From Jannaschia sp. CCS1 (GTDB lineage Bacteria; Pseudomonadota; Alphaproteobacteria; Rhodobacterales; Rhodobacteraceae), in NCBI RefSeq assembly GCF_000013565.1, contig NC_007802.1, positions 4,149,501-4,213,500 of the forward strand: a stretch of 64,000 nucleotides of DNA. The letters are read 5' to 3'. The notes below the pieces were generated by a model. It was not told the origin of the DNA and did not search any database. It saw only the letters and a list, made by a program, of their open reading frames with translations. This document shows positions 18,111-28,412 of this stretch, one piece after another. A program made the translations under genes and the position numbers. The first letter of the stretch is position 1, and the number at the start of each line of letters is the position of its first letter.

Positions 18111-18641
18111 ATGACGCAGCCGATGATCCCCCTTCCCGAAACCGACGCGCCTGTCCTGCCCGATTGGGCCATGCGCGCGACGGCGCCCCTGCCAACGCCG
18201 GAGGCGACGGATGCCCTTGCGGCAGCGCTGGCGCGTGTGCTGCGCCCCGGCGATACGCTGCTGCTGTCCGGTGCGCTCGGGGCCGGGAAAACCCACCTCG
18301 CGCGTGCGCTGATCCGGGCGCATCTGGGCAACCCGGCGGAACCTGTTCCAAGCCCGACTTTCACGCTCGTCCAGACCTATGACGGCGACGACACTGCCCT
18401 TTGGCACGCGGATCTCTACCGCCTTGGCGATATTGGAGAGGTTGATGAATTGGGCCTGGATGAGGCGATGGAACAGGCGATCTGCCTGATCGAATGGCCC
18501 GACCGTCTGGCCCCCGACTGGCCCGGGGCTGCGGTGCTTCTTCACCTGACCCGCCACGCCGATGACACGCGGACACTGGCCTTGCACGCCGCCGCCGACA
18601 CCGCGCTTGCCACCCGCATCGCAGGCGTGCTGCGCCCATGA
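18111..18641 (+). CDS. tsaE: tRNA t6A synthesis ATPase TsaE
   Basis: 176 residues. It has a Walker A loop in SGALGAGKTHLARALI, the family motif VPSPTFTLVQTYDG, HADLYRLGD and LIEWPDRL. TsaE works with TsaB and TsaD to make N6-threonylcarbamoyladenosine at position 37 of ANN-decoding tRNAs; tsaD is also in this window (35894-36958). About 30 residues precede the domain, slightly longer than E. coli YjeE. The stop overlaps the amgK start (ATGA). Confidence 0.95.
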   Translation: MTQPMIPLPETDAPVLPDWAMRATAPLPTPEATDALAAALARVLRPGDTLLLSGALGAGKTHLARALIRAHLGNPAEPVPSPTFTLVQTYDGDDTALWHADLYRLGDIGEVDELGLDEAMEQAICLIEWPDRLAPDWPGAAVLLHLTRHADDTRTLALHAAADTALATRIAGVLRP

Positions 18642-19564
18642 GCATCGCACCGTTTCTGGAGGCGGCCGGGTGGGCTGAGGCCACCGCCACGCCGTTGGCA
18701 GGCGACGCCTCCTCCCGCCGCTACACCCGGCTGTCGCGCGGGGCTGAGACGGCGGTTCTGATGCAAGCGCCGGTGGCGACCAAGGCGGACCACGCCAGCT
18801 TCGACGCTTTCCGGAAGATCGGAGCGCATCTTCGCGGCCAAAACCTGTCGGCCCCCAAAGAATATGCGGCGGACCCGACCAACGGCCTGATCCTGATGGA
18901 GGATTTGGGGGATCAGACCCTTGCGCGCCTGCTGAAAGACGACGCCCAGACCGCTCAGATAGCCTACAATGCGACGGCCAATCTGCTCCCACATCTCAAG
19001 GTCCATGCGCCCCCACATCTCGCCGCACCCGACGCGCGCGCGATGGCGCAAATGGTGGCGCTGACCTTCGACCAACTGCCCGACAGCGCCATCTTGCGCG
19101 ATACGCTTCTGGAGGCTTTGGCCGAGGCGCTGACCACCCATGCCCCCGGCGCGCCGACCCTCTCTCTGCGCGATGTCCATGCCGAAAACCTCCTCTGGCT
19201 GCCGGACCGTGACGGCCCCGCCCGCGTCGGTCTGCTGGATTTTCAGGACGCTCTTTTGCTGCCCGAAGGCTATGATCTGGCCTCCCTCCTCGATGATCCG
19301 CGCCGCGAGGTGCCCGAGGTCTGGCGCGCGGATCTGATCGCCGCCCACAGCGCACCCACGCGCATCGCCGTCCTGTCCCTGCAACGCAACCTTCGCATCC
19401 TGGGGATCTTCCGTCGCCTCTCCACCACCCTTGGGAAGCCCGCATATGGGGCGTTTTTGCCACGCACCCGCACCTTAATTGCACGGGCCGCGTCAGACCT
19501 GCCACCCATGCTGGCCCCCGTCACCGAGCTACTCGATCGGACTGCCCATTGGACCGCCCCATGA
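18638..19564 (+). CDS. amgK: Amino-sugar anomeric kinase AmgK (phosphotransferase family)
   Basis: 308 residues of the aminoglycoside-phosphotransferase fold. The nucleotide-binding start is LAGDASSRRYTRL; the catalytic loop reads LRDVHAENLLWL and the Mg-binding motif LLDFQDALLLPEGYDLASLL. Followed immediately by the MurU-type transferase, it matches the AmgK/MurU peptidoglycan recycling route known from Pseudomonas, in which AmgK phosphorylates MurNAc (and GlcNAc) at C1. It overlaps tsaE by four bases and murU by four bases, so it is in one operon. Confidence 0.85.
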   Translation: MSIAPFLEAAGWAEATATPLAGDASSRRYTRLSRGAETAVLMQAPVATKADHASFDAFRKIGAHLRGQNLSAPKEYAADPTNGLILMEDLGDQTLARLLKDDAQTAQIAYNATANLLPHLKVHAPPHLAAPDARAMAQMVALTFDQLPDSAILRDTLLEALAEALTTHAPGAPTLSLRDVHAENLLWLPDRDGPARVGLLDFQDALLLPEGYDLASLLDDPRREVPEVWRADLIAAHSAPTRIAVLSLQRNLRILGIFRRLSTTLGKPAYGAFLPRTRTLIARAASDLPPMLAPVTELLDRTAHWTAP

Positions 19565-20241
19565 CCCTGCCCTGCCTGATCCTTGCGGCTGGGTTCGGCA
19601 CGCGCATGGGGGCCCTGACGGCAGATCGCCCCAAGCCGCTGATAGACGTCGCCAACCGCCTCCTGCTGGATCACGCGCTGGACGCCGCCCGGGGGACCGG
19701 GCCGATCACCGTGAACGCCCATTGCCACGCCGACCAGATCGCCGCGCATCTGGCCGGGACGTCGCTGCGTCTTCAGTACGAGTACCCCGATATCCTGGAT
19801 TCCGGCGGTGCGGTGAAACGGGCCGCCCAAAGCCTGCCGACCGGGCCCATCGCCACGCTCAACGCCGATAATGTCTGGACCGGAGAGGCCCCCATCACGC
19901 AGCTTAGCGCCGCCTTTGATCCTGCGAGAATGGGGGCGCTCCTCCTCCTTGTGCCGCGCGCGGACGCTGTCGGGCGCATCGGTGTTGGCGATTTCAGCAT
20001 GGATGCAGAGGGGCGGCTGACCCTCGATAAATTGCCCGAAAGCTACGTCTATACCGGCGCGCAGATCCTTGACCCCACGCCGTGCCTCAATGATCCGCGC
20101 GATGTGTTTACCCTGCGCGATATGTGGCACGCCTATGCCGCTGAAGGTCGCCTGTTTGGCCTGATCCATCGGGGTCGGTGGGCCGATGTGGGCAACCCGG
20201 ACGGCATTGCCCTTGCCGAAAGGATGCTGCGAGATGTTTGA
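19561..20241 (+). CDS. murU: N-acetylmuramate-1-phosphate uridylyltransferase MurU
   Basis: 226 residues from ATG 19561 in the ATGA overlap with amgK; an in-frame start at 19549 lies inside amgK. The nucleotidyltransferase signature is LAAGFGTRMGALTADRPKPL, with the metal-binding NADNVW and VGNPDG near the C-terminus. With AmgK it converts recycled MurNAc-1-P to UDP-MurNAc, bypassing the fosfomycin target MurA. The stop overlaps addB. Confidence 0.87.
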   Translation: MTLPCLILAAGFGTRMGALTADRPKPLIDVANRLLLDHALDAARGTGPITVNAHCHADQIAAHLAGTSLRLQYEYPDILDSGGAVKRAAQSLPTGPIATLNADNVWTGEAPITQLSAAFDPARMGALLLLVPRADAVGRIGVGDFSMDAEGRLTLDKLPESYVYTGAQILDPTPCLNDPRDVFTLRDMWHAYAAEGRLFGLIHRGRWADVGNPDGIALAERMLRDV

Positions 20242-23194
20242 CACGTCCACCACCGCGCGCGTCTTCGCCACGCCTTTGGGTGTCGACTTTTGCGCCGCGC
20301 TCATCGACGGGCTTGATCGGGCGCTGAGCGGCCAAGGCCCCGAGGCGCTCGCGCGGGTGGAGATCCACGTCGCCAATGCCCGGATGCAGCGCCGGTTGCA
20401 GACGCTCTACATCCGGCGCGGGCCAGGGCTTTTGCCCCGCATCCGGCCCGTCCTGTCGCTCTCCGAGACGGCGGATCTGGAGGGATTGCCCCCTGCCATG
20501 TCACCGCTGGCCCTGCGACTGGAGCTGGCGCAACTGATCGGCAAACTGATCGACGCCAACCCTGATCTTGCACCCCGCGCGGCCCTTTATGATCTTGCTG
20601 ACAGCCTTGCGGATTTCATGGGCGAAATGGTGGAGGAAGGGGTCACGCCCGATACCATCGCGAGTCTCGATATGGGCGAGCATTCCGAGCATTGGACCCG
20701 CGCACGGGATTTCCTCGGCATCGCACAGCAGGTCATCGCGACGGGCGACCGCCCCACGCCGGAAGGGCGACAGGCCGCTGTCGTTGATCGCCTCATTGCT
20801 CAGTGGCGGATCAACCCACCGACCCATCCGGTGATCGTCGCAGGCTCCACCGGCTCGCGGCGCGCGACCTTTCGGCTGATGGAGGCGGTGGCGCACTTGC
20901 CCCAGGGCGCGGTGATCCTGCCCGGCATCGACCGGGACATGCCCGGTGCCATCTGGCGCGGGCTGCTGGACGGGCGGCGCAGTGGTCTGGCGGGGGAGGA
21001 TCACCCGCAATACCGGCTCGCCAAACTGTTGGATGCGGTGGGGATGGACCCGGCGACGGTACCGCTCTGGGGCCGTGCCACGCCTGCCGTTCCGGCTCGC
21101 AATGCCGTCGTCTCCCTCGCCCTGCGCCCCGCGCCGGTGACCAACCAATGGCGGACGGAGGGTCCAAAACTGACCGATGTAAGCGGGGCCATGGCAGGCG
21201 TCACCCTGCTGGAGGCGCCGTCGCCGCAGATGGAGGCCACCGCCATAGCATTGCGGATGCGCAAGGGCGTTGCCGACGGTCAGCGCGTGGCGCTTGTCAC
21301 GCCCGACCGCAGGCTGGCCCGCAAGGTGACGGCACAATTGGACCGCTGGCGCATCTTGCCCGATGACAGCGCGGGGCAGGTGTTGGCCCAGACCGCGCCG
21401 GGCCGCTTCCTGCGCCAGGTCGCCGAAATGCTATGCGGTCCCGTCACCGCGGAGGCGATGGTCGCGCTGTTGAAAAACCCGCTCTGCAATTCAGGCCCCG
21501 ACCGGGGCAATCATCTGCGCCGCACGGTGGACCTTGAATTGCAACTCCTGCGCAAGGGCCTCACCTTTCCCACCCGCGCAGCCCTGATGGACTGGGCCGC
21601 AGCGCGCAAGGATGACGTCGACACGACGGCTTGGGTGACCTGGCTGGCAGATCACCTGTTGGAACCGGTGGAAACGGCCGCCCTGCCGTTGGCCGAGCGC
21701 GTCGCGCTGCACAAATCCCGCGCAGATGCGCTGGCGGCGGGCGTCGATCAGACGACCACGCACGAATTGTACAAGCAGGAACCCGGCGAAAAAGCAGAGA
21801 CCCTTCTGCGAGAACTTCAGGCCGTGGCCGATACGGGCGGCGCCATGTCCGCCCGCGATTACGCTGATTTCTTCACCGCGCTGGCCCATGACCGGGAGGT
21901 TCGATTTGCCCTGCGCCCCCATGCCGATGTCCTGATCTGGGGCACGCAGGAGGCCCGCGTTCAGGGCGCGGATGTCACCATCCTCGCGGGTCTGAACGAG
22001 GGGACCTGGCCCCAGGCTGCCAGCGCTGATCCGTGGCTGAACCGCCCGCTGCGCGCCGATGCCGGGCTGCGTCTGCCGGACCGGGTCATCGGTCTGTCCG
22101 CCCATGATTTCCAGCAGGGCATCGCTGGGGGTGAGGTTTGGCTGAGCCGCGCCAAGCGCGATGATGAGACCGATACCGTCCCGGCCCGTTGGCTAAACCG
22201 TCTGGTCAATCTTCTGGGCGGCGCAAGCGATGCATCCAGCCAGGCGCTGACCGATATGCAAGCGCGGGGGGCGGAGTGGCTGACGCTGGCCGACACGCTC
22301 TCCACCCCCGATGCCCGCGAAACACCTGCGCCCCGACCCGCCCCCGCGCCGCAGAATATCACCCGCCTCACCGCCCTGTCCGTCACGGATATCGAGCGGT
22401 TGATCCGCGATCCCTATGCCATTTACGCGGCCCGAATGCTCAACCTGCGCGCGCTCGACCCTCTCCGCGCCAGCCCCGACGCCCGCCTGCGCGGCACCGT
22501 CTTCCACCGGATCATGGAGCAGTTCATCACCGCCACGCCCACCGACCTGCCCGAGGATGCGGGTCAGGTGTTCATGGGTCTAGCCGGGGACATTCTTGCA
22601 CAAGATGCCCCCTGGCCCGCCGCCCGCCATTTGTGGCGGCATCGGTTGCAAACAATCCTGCCCTGGTATCTGGCGCAGGAGGCGTCGTTTCGCGCGTTAG
22701 CGGAGCCTTGGGTGCTAGAGGAGCGCAAGGACTGGCACGTCCCCGGCCTCGGCATGACCCTGAGCGGCATCGCGGACCGGATCGACAGCCTGCCCGATGG
22801 ACGCGTGGCGATTTATGACTACAAGACCGGCAATCTGCCCACCGACAGGATGGAAATCGCCTATAACAAGCAGCTGCTTTTGCTGGCCCTGATGGGGCGC
22901 GGTGGGGCGTTTGCCGACCGCCCGCTGGATGTGGCGCGGCTGGCCTATGTGGGCCTTGGCACCAAGCCAGAGATCCGTGCGCAGGACTTCGATGACGGCC
23001 TGCTGGACGAGACGTTCAAAGGGCTGCGGGAGCTGATTACCCATTACCGCCAACCCCTTGTGGGGTTCCCGTCGCGCCGTTCTCCGAAGCAAACCACCTA
23101 TGCGGGCGACTATGATCATCTGGCGCGGTTGGGCGAATGGGATGAGACGATGGACGCCGTGGTGATCCCGGTTGGGGGGCGCGCCGATGGATGA
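20234..23194 (+). CDS. addB: Double-strand break repair protein AddB
   Basis: 986 residues from ATG 20234, which overlaps the murU stop by eight bases. The N-terminal half is the inactivated UvrD-like helicase fold, and the C-terminal half the RecB-type nuclease with GTVFHRIMEQFI and VAIYDYKTGNLPTDRM. With AddA it forms the alphaproteobacterial functional equivalent of RecBCD, resecting DNA ends to load RecA. The ATG of addA lies inside its last codons. The length is typical for alphaproteobacterial AddB. Confidence 0.95.
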   Translation: MFDTSTTARVFATPLGVDFCAALIDGLDRALSGQGPEALARVEIHVANARMQRRLQTLYIRRGPGLLPRIRPVLSLSETADLEGLPPAMSPLALRLELAQLIGKLIDANPDLAPRAALYDLADSLADFMGEMVEEGVTPDTIASLDMGEHSEHWTRARDFLGIAQQVIATGDRPTPEGRQAAVVDRLIAQWRINPPTHPVIVAGSTGSRRATFRLMEAVAHLPQGAVILPGIDRDMPGAIWRGLLDGRRSGLAGEDHPQYRLAKLLDAVGMDPATVPLWGRATPAVPARNAVVSLALRPAPVTNQWRTEGPKLTDVSGAMAGVTLLEAPSPQMEATAIALRMRKGVADGQRVALVTPDRRLARKVTAQLDRWRILPDDSAGQVLAQTAPGRFLRQVAEMLCGPVTAEAMVALLKNPLCNSGPDRGNHLRRTVDLELQLLRKGLTFPTRAALMDWAAARKDDVDTTAWVTWLADHLLEPVETAALPLAERVALHKSRADALAAGVDQTTTHELYKQEPGEKAETLLRELQAVADTGGAMSARDYADFFTALAHDREVRFALRPHADVLIWGTQEARVQGADVTILAGLNEGTWPQAASADPWLNRPLRADAGLRLPDRVIGLSAHDFQQGIAGGEVWLSRAKRDDETDTVPARWLNRLVNLLGGASDASSQALTDMQARGAEWLTLADTLSTPDARETPAPRPAPAPQNITRLTALSVTDIERLIRDPYAIYAARMLNLRALDPLRASPDARLRGTVFHRIMEQFITATPTDLPEDAGQVFMGLAGDILAQDAPWPAARHLWRHRLQTILPWYLAQEASFRALAEPWVLEERKDWHVPGLGMTLSGIADRIDSLPDGRVAIYDYKTGNLPTDRMEIAYNKQLLLLALMGRGGAFADRPLDVARLAYVGLGTKPEIRAQDFDDGLLDETFKGLRELITHYRQPLVGFPSRRSPKQTTYAGDYDHLARLGEWDETMDAVVIPVGGRADG

Positions 23195-26100
23195 TGCAAC
23201 CCGCGCCCAGACCCGCGCTGCCGATCCCGCGACGTCGACCTGGCTGGGGGCCAATGCGGGCTCCGGCAAAACCCGCGTGTTAACGGACCGCGTGGCGCGG
23301 CTGCTGCTGGACGGTGTGCCGCCCGAGCGGATCCTGTGTCTGACCTACACCAAGGCCGCCGCGATGGAGATGCAGAACCGCCTGTTCTCTCGCCTCGGCA
23401 CCTGGGCGATGAAGGATGATGCCGCGCTGCGTGACACGCTTGGCGCGATTGGCGTGGGCGGTTTGACGCCTGAATTGCTCGACACCGCGCGCACGCTCTT
23501 TGCCCGGGCGATTGAGGCGCCGGGCGGGCTGAAGATCCAGACGATCCATTCCTTCTGCGCCTCCGTCCTGCGGCGCTTTCCGCTGGAGGCACGCGTCAGC
23601 CCGGCCTTCACGGAGATTGATGAGCGCGTGCAGGCACGGCTTTTGGCCGATCTGCTCGACGATATGGCCGACACGGAGGCGGGCCGCGCTGCGCTCGACT
23701 TCATCGCGCCGTACCTGTCAGGCGATGACAGCGCGGTGGCTCTGGCGCGGTCCGTCGCGGGCAAGGCCGAGGCGCTGATGCCCGCCGCCGATTGGGACAC
23801 GATCTGCGACTTCGCAGGCATTTCCCCGACACTGGCCGAGGATGACGTCTTCGCCACCGCCCTGACCGGAGACGAGGCGGACCTGTTTCAGATCCTGCGC
23901 ACCCATCTTGATCCGACCGTGAAGACGCAGGTCAAACTCGGACAGGATCTGGCCGGTTTGGATCTGGACACCCCGACGCCTGCGACCTTGAAAGAGCTGG
24001 AGCGGATCTTCCTGTTTGGCCCTACCGCGAAGACGCCCTTCACGCCCAAGATCGACGGTATCGCCAGCGCCAAAGTGCGCACGACCATCGGCAACGATAT
24101 GGCTGCGATCAACGATCTGGCGGAGCGGGTGGCCGAGGCCCGCACCCTGCGCACCGGCCTTGAAACCGCCCGCAAAACCCACGCCCTGCACCAGTTTGCC
24201 GCCCGCTTCCTTCCCGCCTATGCGCGCGCGAAAGAGGCGCGGGGGTGGCTCGACTTCGATGATCTGATCGACAAGACGCGGGCGCTTTTGTCCGACACGA
24301 AGGTCGCGCAATGGGTTCTGTTCCGGCTTGACGGCGGGATCGATCACATTCTTGTAGATGAAGCGCAGGACACCGCCCCGCGCCAATGGGACATCGTCCA
24401 GCGTCTGGCTGAGGACTTCGCAGCGGGGGAAGGCGCGCGCACGGATGTGCAACGCACGATCTTTGTGGTCGGGGACAAGAAGCAGTCGATCTATTCGTTC
24501 CAGGGCGCGGATCCGTCAGAATTCGACCGGATGCGGGCGCATTTCAAGGCGCGATTGGACGAGATCGACGCGCCGTTCCAGGACGCCGCGCTGATCCACT
24601 CCTTCCGGTCCGCCGCGCCGATCCTGTCGCTGGTGGATCGTGTGGCGGCAAAGCTCGGTGCACCCGGCCTTGGTGATCACATTGAACATAAAGCGTTTTT
24701 TGATGCAAAGCCGGGGCGTGTGGATCTGTGGCCCGCCATCGAACAGGTGAAGGGCGGGGACAAGCCCGCCTGGAACGACCCGCAGGATCTGGTGAGCGAG
24801 GACCACCATTCCTCCGTGCTTGCGCAGACCGTCGCCGCTCAGATCGGTGCGATGGTGGCCGCGCCGCCGATGATCGATGTGGAGGGGAAGAGGCGGGCGC
24901 TGACGGCGGGCGATATCCTGATCCTTGTCCGCTCCCGCTCGCCATTGTTCCACAAGATCATCGCCGAATTGAAGCGGGCGGATCTGCCTGTGGCCGGGGT
25001 GGACCGGTCGCAACTGACCTCTCCCCTTGCGGTCAAGGACCTGATGGCGCTGTGCCGGTTTCTTGCGACGCCCGAAGATGACCTGTCGCTGGCCTGCGTC
25101 TTGCGCTCCCCCCTCTGTGGTCTGTCTGAAGCGCAGCTTTATGACTTGGCCCATGGCCGTCCGGGTTTCCTCTGGTCCGCAATGCGCGACCGGATCAGCG
25201 ATTTTGAAGACGCCCACGCAATTCTGAAAGACCTGCGCGACAGTGCCGATTTCCTGAAACCCTACGATCTGCTGGAACGGGCCCTGATCCGCCATGACGG
25301 ACGGCGTCGCCTGATCGCCCGGCTGGGGCCGGAAGCCGAGGATGCGGTGGACGCGATGCTGGCCCAGGCGCTGGCATATGAGGCGACGGAAGTGCCATCG
25401 CTGACGGGGTTTGCGGGCTGGCTGGACAGCGGTGACGTGCAGGTCAAACGTGATCTCAGCCAGGCGGAAGGGCAGATCCGCGTCATGACCGTGCACGGGG
25501 CCAAGGGGTTGGAGGCGCCCGTCGTGATCCTACCCGATTGCGCACAAAAGCAGGGGCGCGGGTCGTCTGTCAGCTTGCTGCAACCGGACGGTGCGCCGCT
25601 GATCTGGGCCCCCGGCAAAGGCGATGAAGTGGACGCCGTCACCGACGCTGCAGACCTCAAGAAACAGCGGGAGGCAGAGGAAGCGAACCGCCTTCTCTAC
25701 GTCGCGCTGACCCGGGCGGAGACCTGGTTGATCGTGGCGGCGTCCGGCCAGCTTGGCAAAGGCGACGACGCCAGCTGGTACAAGATTGTCGCCGACGCGG
25801 TGGCGGGGATGGAGGCCGCAGCCCTGACCGTGGAGGGGCTGGAGGGCACCGGGCTGCGGCTGCAAACCGGCGATTGGGCGGAAGGCGAACGGCCCGCACA
25901 TGCCACCAAGACCCGCGCGACCCTGCCCGATTGGGCCACCGCGCCTGCGCCTGCGCCGGAGAAGGACAAGCCCGCGCGCAGGCCCTCGGATCTGGGCGGG
26001 GCCAAGGCGCTTCCGGGTATGGGCGACGAGAGTGCGACAGCCATGCAGCGCGGCACCATCACGCACCTTTTGCTGGAACATCTGCCGCGGCTGCCCCAAG

Positions 26101-26549
26101 CCGCCTGGCCAGCCGCCGCGCCCGGGATTGCAGCGTTGGAAAGTGACCTGTCGCCAGAGGCCCTCGCCCCGATGCTGGAGGAGGCCACGCGGGTTCTGAC
26201 CGCACCGCATCTGACGCATGTCTTCACGCAGGACACGTTGGCAGAGGTGGAGATTGCCGGCCATTCCCCCACCCTCAACGCCGATATGATCGGCATCATC
26301 GACCGCCTGATCGTAACACCCACGCGCGTCACCGCCGTGGATTTCAAGACCAACGCCACTGTGCCCACTGCGCCGGAAGACACCCCCGATGGCCTCCTGC
26401 GCCAGATGGGGGCCTATGCGGAGTTGCTGCAACCGATCTATCCCGACCGCGACATCACCACCGCGATCCTGTGGTCCCGCACCGCCACTTTGATGGAGCT
26501 GCCACACGATATCGTGTCTCAGGCGCTGAGACGCGCAACCAGTGCTTGA
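23187..26549 (+). CDS. addA: Double-strand break repair helicase-nuclease AddA
   Basis: 1120 residues from ATG 23187, eight bases before the addB stop. The superfamily-1 helicase motifs are intact: [16 protein letters not shown] (Walker A), [24 protein letters not shown] (Walker B), [32 protein letters not shown], and [15 protein letters not shown]. The C-terminal nuclease carries [13 protein letters not shown]. It supplies the 3'-5' helicase and the nuclease acting on the 3' strand in the AddAB complex. Confidence 0.96.
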   Translation: MDDATRAQTRAADPATSTWLGANAGSGKTRVLTDRVARLLLDGVPPERILCLTYTKAAAMEMQNRLFSRLGTWAMKDDAALRDTLGAIGVGGLTPELLDTARTLFARAIEAPGGLKIQTIHSFCASVLRRFPLEARVSPAFTEIDERVQARLLADLLDDMADTEAGRAALDFIAPYLSGDDSAVALARSVAGKAEALMPAADWDTICDFAGISPTLAEDDVFATALTGDEADLFQILRTHLDPTVKTQVKLGQDLAGLDLDTPTPATLKELERIFLFGPTAKTPFTPKIDGIASAKVRTTIGNDMAAINDLAERVAEARTLRTGLETARKTHALHQFAARFLPAYARAKEARGWLDFDDLIDKTRALLSDTKVAQWVLFRLDGGIDHILVDEAQDTAPRQWDIVQRLAEDFAAGEGARTDVQRTIFVVGDKKQSIYSFQGADPSEFDRMRAHFKARLDEIDAPFQDAALIHSFRSAAPILSLVDRVAAKLGAPGLGDHIEHKAFFDAKPGRVDLWPAIEQVKGGDKPAWNDPQDLVSEDHHSSVLAQTVAAQIGAMVAAPPMIDVEGKRRALTAGDILILVRSRSPLFHKIIAELKRADLPVAGVDRSQLTSPLAVKDLMALCRFLATPEDDLSLACVLRSPLCGLSEAQLYDLAHGRPGFLWSAMRDRISDFEDAHAILKDLRDSADFLKPYDLLERALIRHDGRRRLIARLGPEAEDAVDAMLAQALAYEATEVPSLTGFAGWLDSGDVQVKRDLSQAEGQIRVMTVHGAKGLEAPVVILPDCAQKQGRGSSVSLLQPDGAPLIWAPGKGDEVDAVTDAADLKKQREAEEANRLLYVALTRAETWLIVAASGQLGKGDDASWYKIVADAVAGMEAAALTVEGLEGTGLRLQTGDWAEGERPAHATKTRATLPDWATAPAPAPEKDKPARRPSDLGGAKALPGMGDESATAMQRGTITHLLLEHLPRLPQAAWPAAAPGIAALESDLSPEALAPMLEEATRVLTAPHLTHVFTQDTLAEVEIAGHSPTLNADMIGIIDRLIVTPTRVTAVDFKTNATVPTAPEDTPDGLLRQMGAYAELLQPIYPDRDITTAILWSRTATLMELPHDIVSQALRRATSA

Positions 26550-26611
26550 CGCGCAGAGGCCCTGTCCATACGTTCAGCCCCCGACATAACCCCGCCAGGA
26601 GGGCCCCGACC

Positions 26612-26932
26612 ATGGCTACCACCGCCGTCACCGACGCCACGTTTGATACCGAAGTGAAGCAATCCGACATCCCCGTTGTCGTCGATTTCTGGGCCGAATG
26701 GTGCGGGCCCTGCAAGCAGATCGGCCCGGCTCTGGAAGAGCTGTCCGAGGAGTATGAGGGCCGCGTGAAAATCGTGAAACTCAACGTCGACGAAAACGCC
26801 AATGCACCGATGCAACTGGGCGTGCGCGGCATTCCGGCGCTGTTCATGTTCAAGGACGGCGAAGTCGTGTCCAACAAGGTTGGCGCGGCCCCGAAAGCGG
26901 CATTGCAAAAGTGGATTGACGAGGCCGTTTGA
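26612..26932 (+). CDS. trxA: Thioredoxin
   Basis: 106 residues from ATG 26612 with AGGAGGG ahead of it; longer in-frame extensions lie in addA. The redox site is [13 protein letters not shown] (Cys31, Cys34), and the cis-proline segment is [13 protein letters not shown]. It is the general cytoplasmic disulfide reductant and would serve, for example, the fRMsr protein at 4295. It closes the tsaE-to-trxA run and is followed by a strong terminator. Confidence 0.96.
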   Translation: MATTAVTDATFDTEVKQSDIPVVVDFWAEWCGPCKQIGPALEELSEEYEGRVKIVKLNVDENANAPMQLGVRGIPALFMFKDGEVVSNKVGAAPKAALQKWIDEAV

Positions 26933-26960
26933 GGCGCGATCCCTGCAAAATTCCGGAAAG

Positions 26961-26997
26961 GCGTCCCCGCACGATTGGCCGGGGGCGCTTTTTTTGT
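26961..26997 (+). terminator. Intrinsic terminator after trxA
   Basis: Stem GCGTCCCCG (26961-26969) with CGGGGGCGC (26980-26988), loop of ten bases, followed by nine T. A textbook terminator ending the addAB-trxA transcript. Confidence 0.9.
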
Positions 26998-27029
26998 GCC
27001 GGTATGCCAATCGTTTCAACTGCGACCGT

Positions 27030-27057
27030 TTGACCAATTCTCTTTCATTCCTATAAC
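27030..27057 (+). promoter_or_regulatory. Sigma-70-type promoter for regA
   Basis: TTGACC (27030-27035), 16-bp spacer, TATAAC (27052-27057), 28 bp before the regA ATG. It fits a housekeeping promoter between the trxA terminator and regA. Confidence 0.55.
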
Positions 27058-27085
27058 TTAGGTTAGGACAAGAGGAGACGACCCA

Positions 27086-27646
27086 ATGGCCACGCCAGAC
27101 CGCAGCCTGAGAGACATCGGACCCGATAAGTCTCTGCTGCTGATCGACGATGACGAGCCGTTTCTGCGCAGGCTGGAACGGGCGATGGAAAAGCGCGGCT
27201 TTGATGTGGAGGCGGCGGGATCTGTAGCCGCCGGCACCGCCATCGCCACCGCGCGTCCGCCCGCCTATGCGGTCATTGATTTGCGGCTGGAGGACGGCAA
27301 CGGCCTCGACGTGGTGGAGACGCTGCGCGAAAAGCGCCCCGATGCGCGGATCGTTGTGCTGACAGGCTACGGCGCGATTGCGACGGCTGTCGCTGCGGTG
27401 AAGATGGGGGCGACGGATTACCTGTCCAAGCCCGCCGACGCCAACGACATCACCTCCGCGCTATTGGCCGAAGAGGAAGAGATGCCGCCCCCGCCGGAAA
27501 ACCCGATGTCCGCAGACCGTGTGCGGTGGGAGCATATTCAGCGGGTCTATGAGCTGTGCGACCGCAACGTCTCCGAGACGGCGCGGCGGCTGAACATGCA
27601 CCGGCGGACGTTGCAACGTATCCTCGCCAAGCGCTCACCACGGTGA
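27086..27646 (+). CDS. regA: Redox response regulator RegA/PrrA/ActR
   Basis: 186 residues with AGAGGAG upstream. The receiver domain has the acidic pocket LLLIDDDEPF, phosphoacceptor Asp65 in YAVIDLRLEDGNG, Thr93 and Lys115. A proline hinge (MPPPPENP) leads to a Fis-type DNA-binding helix-turn-helix, VSETARRLNMHRRTLQRILA. The four-Pro hinge and this HTH are diagnostic of the RegA family. It is the partner of RegB at 14837, but lies 12 kb away rather than beside senC. The last codon and stop overlap the GTG of the lipoprotein gene. Confidence 0.96.
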   Translation: MATPDRSLRDIGPDKSLLLIDDDEPFLRRLERAMEKRGFDVEAAGSVAAGTAIATARPPAYAVIDLRLEDGNGLDVVETLREKRPDARIVVLTGYGAIATAVAAVKMGATDYLSKPADANDITSALLAEEEEMPPPPENPMSADRVRWEHIQRVYELCDRNVSETARRLNMHRRTLQRILAKRSPR

Positions 27647-28017
27647 GGGGGGCTGCAAGTGCCTGCGCGCTGATTGCGCTGCTGGCAGGATGTGTGGGCG
27701 GAGGTCCCGGTCAGGTGGCCTCGGACGACAGCTACCGGTTGGATGCGGAAGGGATCGCCGTGCTCGGCTCCGGCCAGCGCATCGACTTTGGCCGTGCCCG
27801 CGACGGGGTCGCACAGAGCATGACCCGCCTGCGAGGCACCGCGCCCGACATGCTGGTCTGCAATGATCCGGGCATGACCGCGCTGGCGTGGTCCGACGGG
27901 CTGGATCTGGTGTTCGTCAACGGCGCGTTTGTGGGCTGGTGGACGAACGACATTTCCCGCACCGACAGTGGCGACACCCGCGTTGGCCCGACCTGTTCGT
28001 TGGCCGACGCGGCCTAG
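27643..28017 (+). CDS. Small lipoprotein, translationally coupled to regA
   Basis: 124 residues from GTG 27643, whose GTGA overlaps the regA stop; the longer frame from 27556 lies inside regA. The signal peptide ends in the lipobox LLAGCVGG, so the mature protein starts at Cys and is lipidated. The rest has two Cys (VCNDPGMT and GPTCSLAD) and the pattern GIAVLGSGQRIDFGRARDGV. I do not recognise the family. The overlap suggests co-expression with regA; a link to redox control is only a guess. The stop overlaps the facing gene. Confidence 0.75.
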   Translation: MRGAASACALIALLAGCVGGGPGQVASDDSYRLDAEGIAVLGSGQRIDFGRARDGVAQSMTRLRGTAPDMLVCNDPGMTALAWSDGLDLVFVNGAFVGWWTNDISRTDSGDTRVGPTCSLADAA

Positions 28018-28403
28018 TCGCGCTTCCGACGCTCCACCGACAGACCTTTCAGGGGCGACGAGACCCCCGCCAGCAGGAACCCGAACAGGTTCGACAGCCA
28101 GCTTTTGCGCACAGGTTCGGGCCCCTTGTCCTCGGGATCATCCACCAGATCACGCTGGTCGTGGGGGATGATCGTGCCGGTTTCAATCGCATCGAGCAGC
28201 GCGATGGCATCGTCGTATTGGCGGTCGATTACGTAGATCTCCAACGGTCCAAAGGCGAGGGAATTCATCGGCAGGGTCGAGGTCGTCGCAAGCCCCGGCG
28301 CGATCACGATGAACTCCGCCCCCTCCAGGGCGGCGAGGGCCATGCGGATCTCCATCGGGTCAAAGCTGGCGGCGACGCGGGTGAAGCCGGGGTAGCGTGT
28401 CAT
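28014..28403 (-). CDS. DUF2007-like hypothetical protein
   Basis: 129 residues. The N-terminal 70 residues (start MTRYPGFTRVAASFDPMEIR, then LALEGAEFIVIAPG-type alternation and FGPLEIYVIDRQYDDAIALL) look like the small DUF2007 putative signal-transducing fold, in which two betas and a helix repeat. A variable acidic linker and a basic tail (SPLKGLSVERRKRD) follow. No catalytic residues stand out. It lies ten bases downstream of the LysR gene on the same strand, so the two are likely co-transcribed. Function unknown. Confidence 0.6.
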   Translation of the reverse strand: MTRYPGFTRVAASFDPMEIRMALAALEGAEFIVIAPGLATTSTLPMNSLAFGPLEIYVIDRQYDDAIALLDAIETGTIIPHDQRDLVDDPEDKGPEPVRKSWLSNLFGFLLAGVSSPLKGLSVERRKRD

Positions 28404-28412
28404 GGCGGCGTC

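Noticed and set aside
16054-18351. 765-residue minus-strand frame
   Set aside because: Antisense shadow of regB, the PAS gene and tsaE; composition is the reverse of GC-rich coding DNA and there is no ribosome site.
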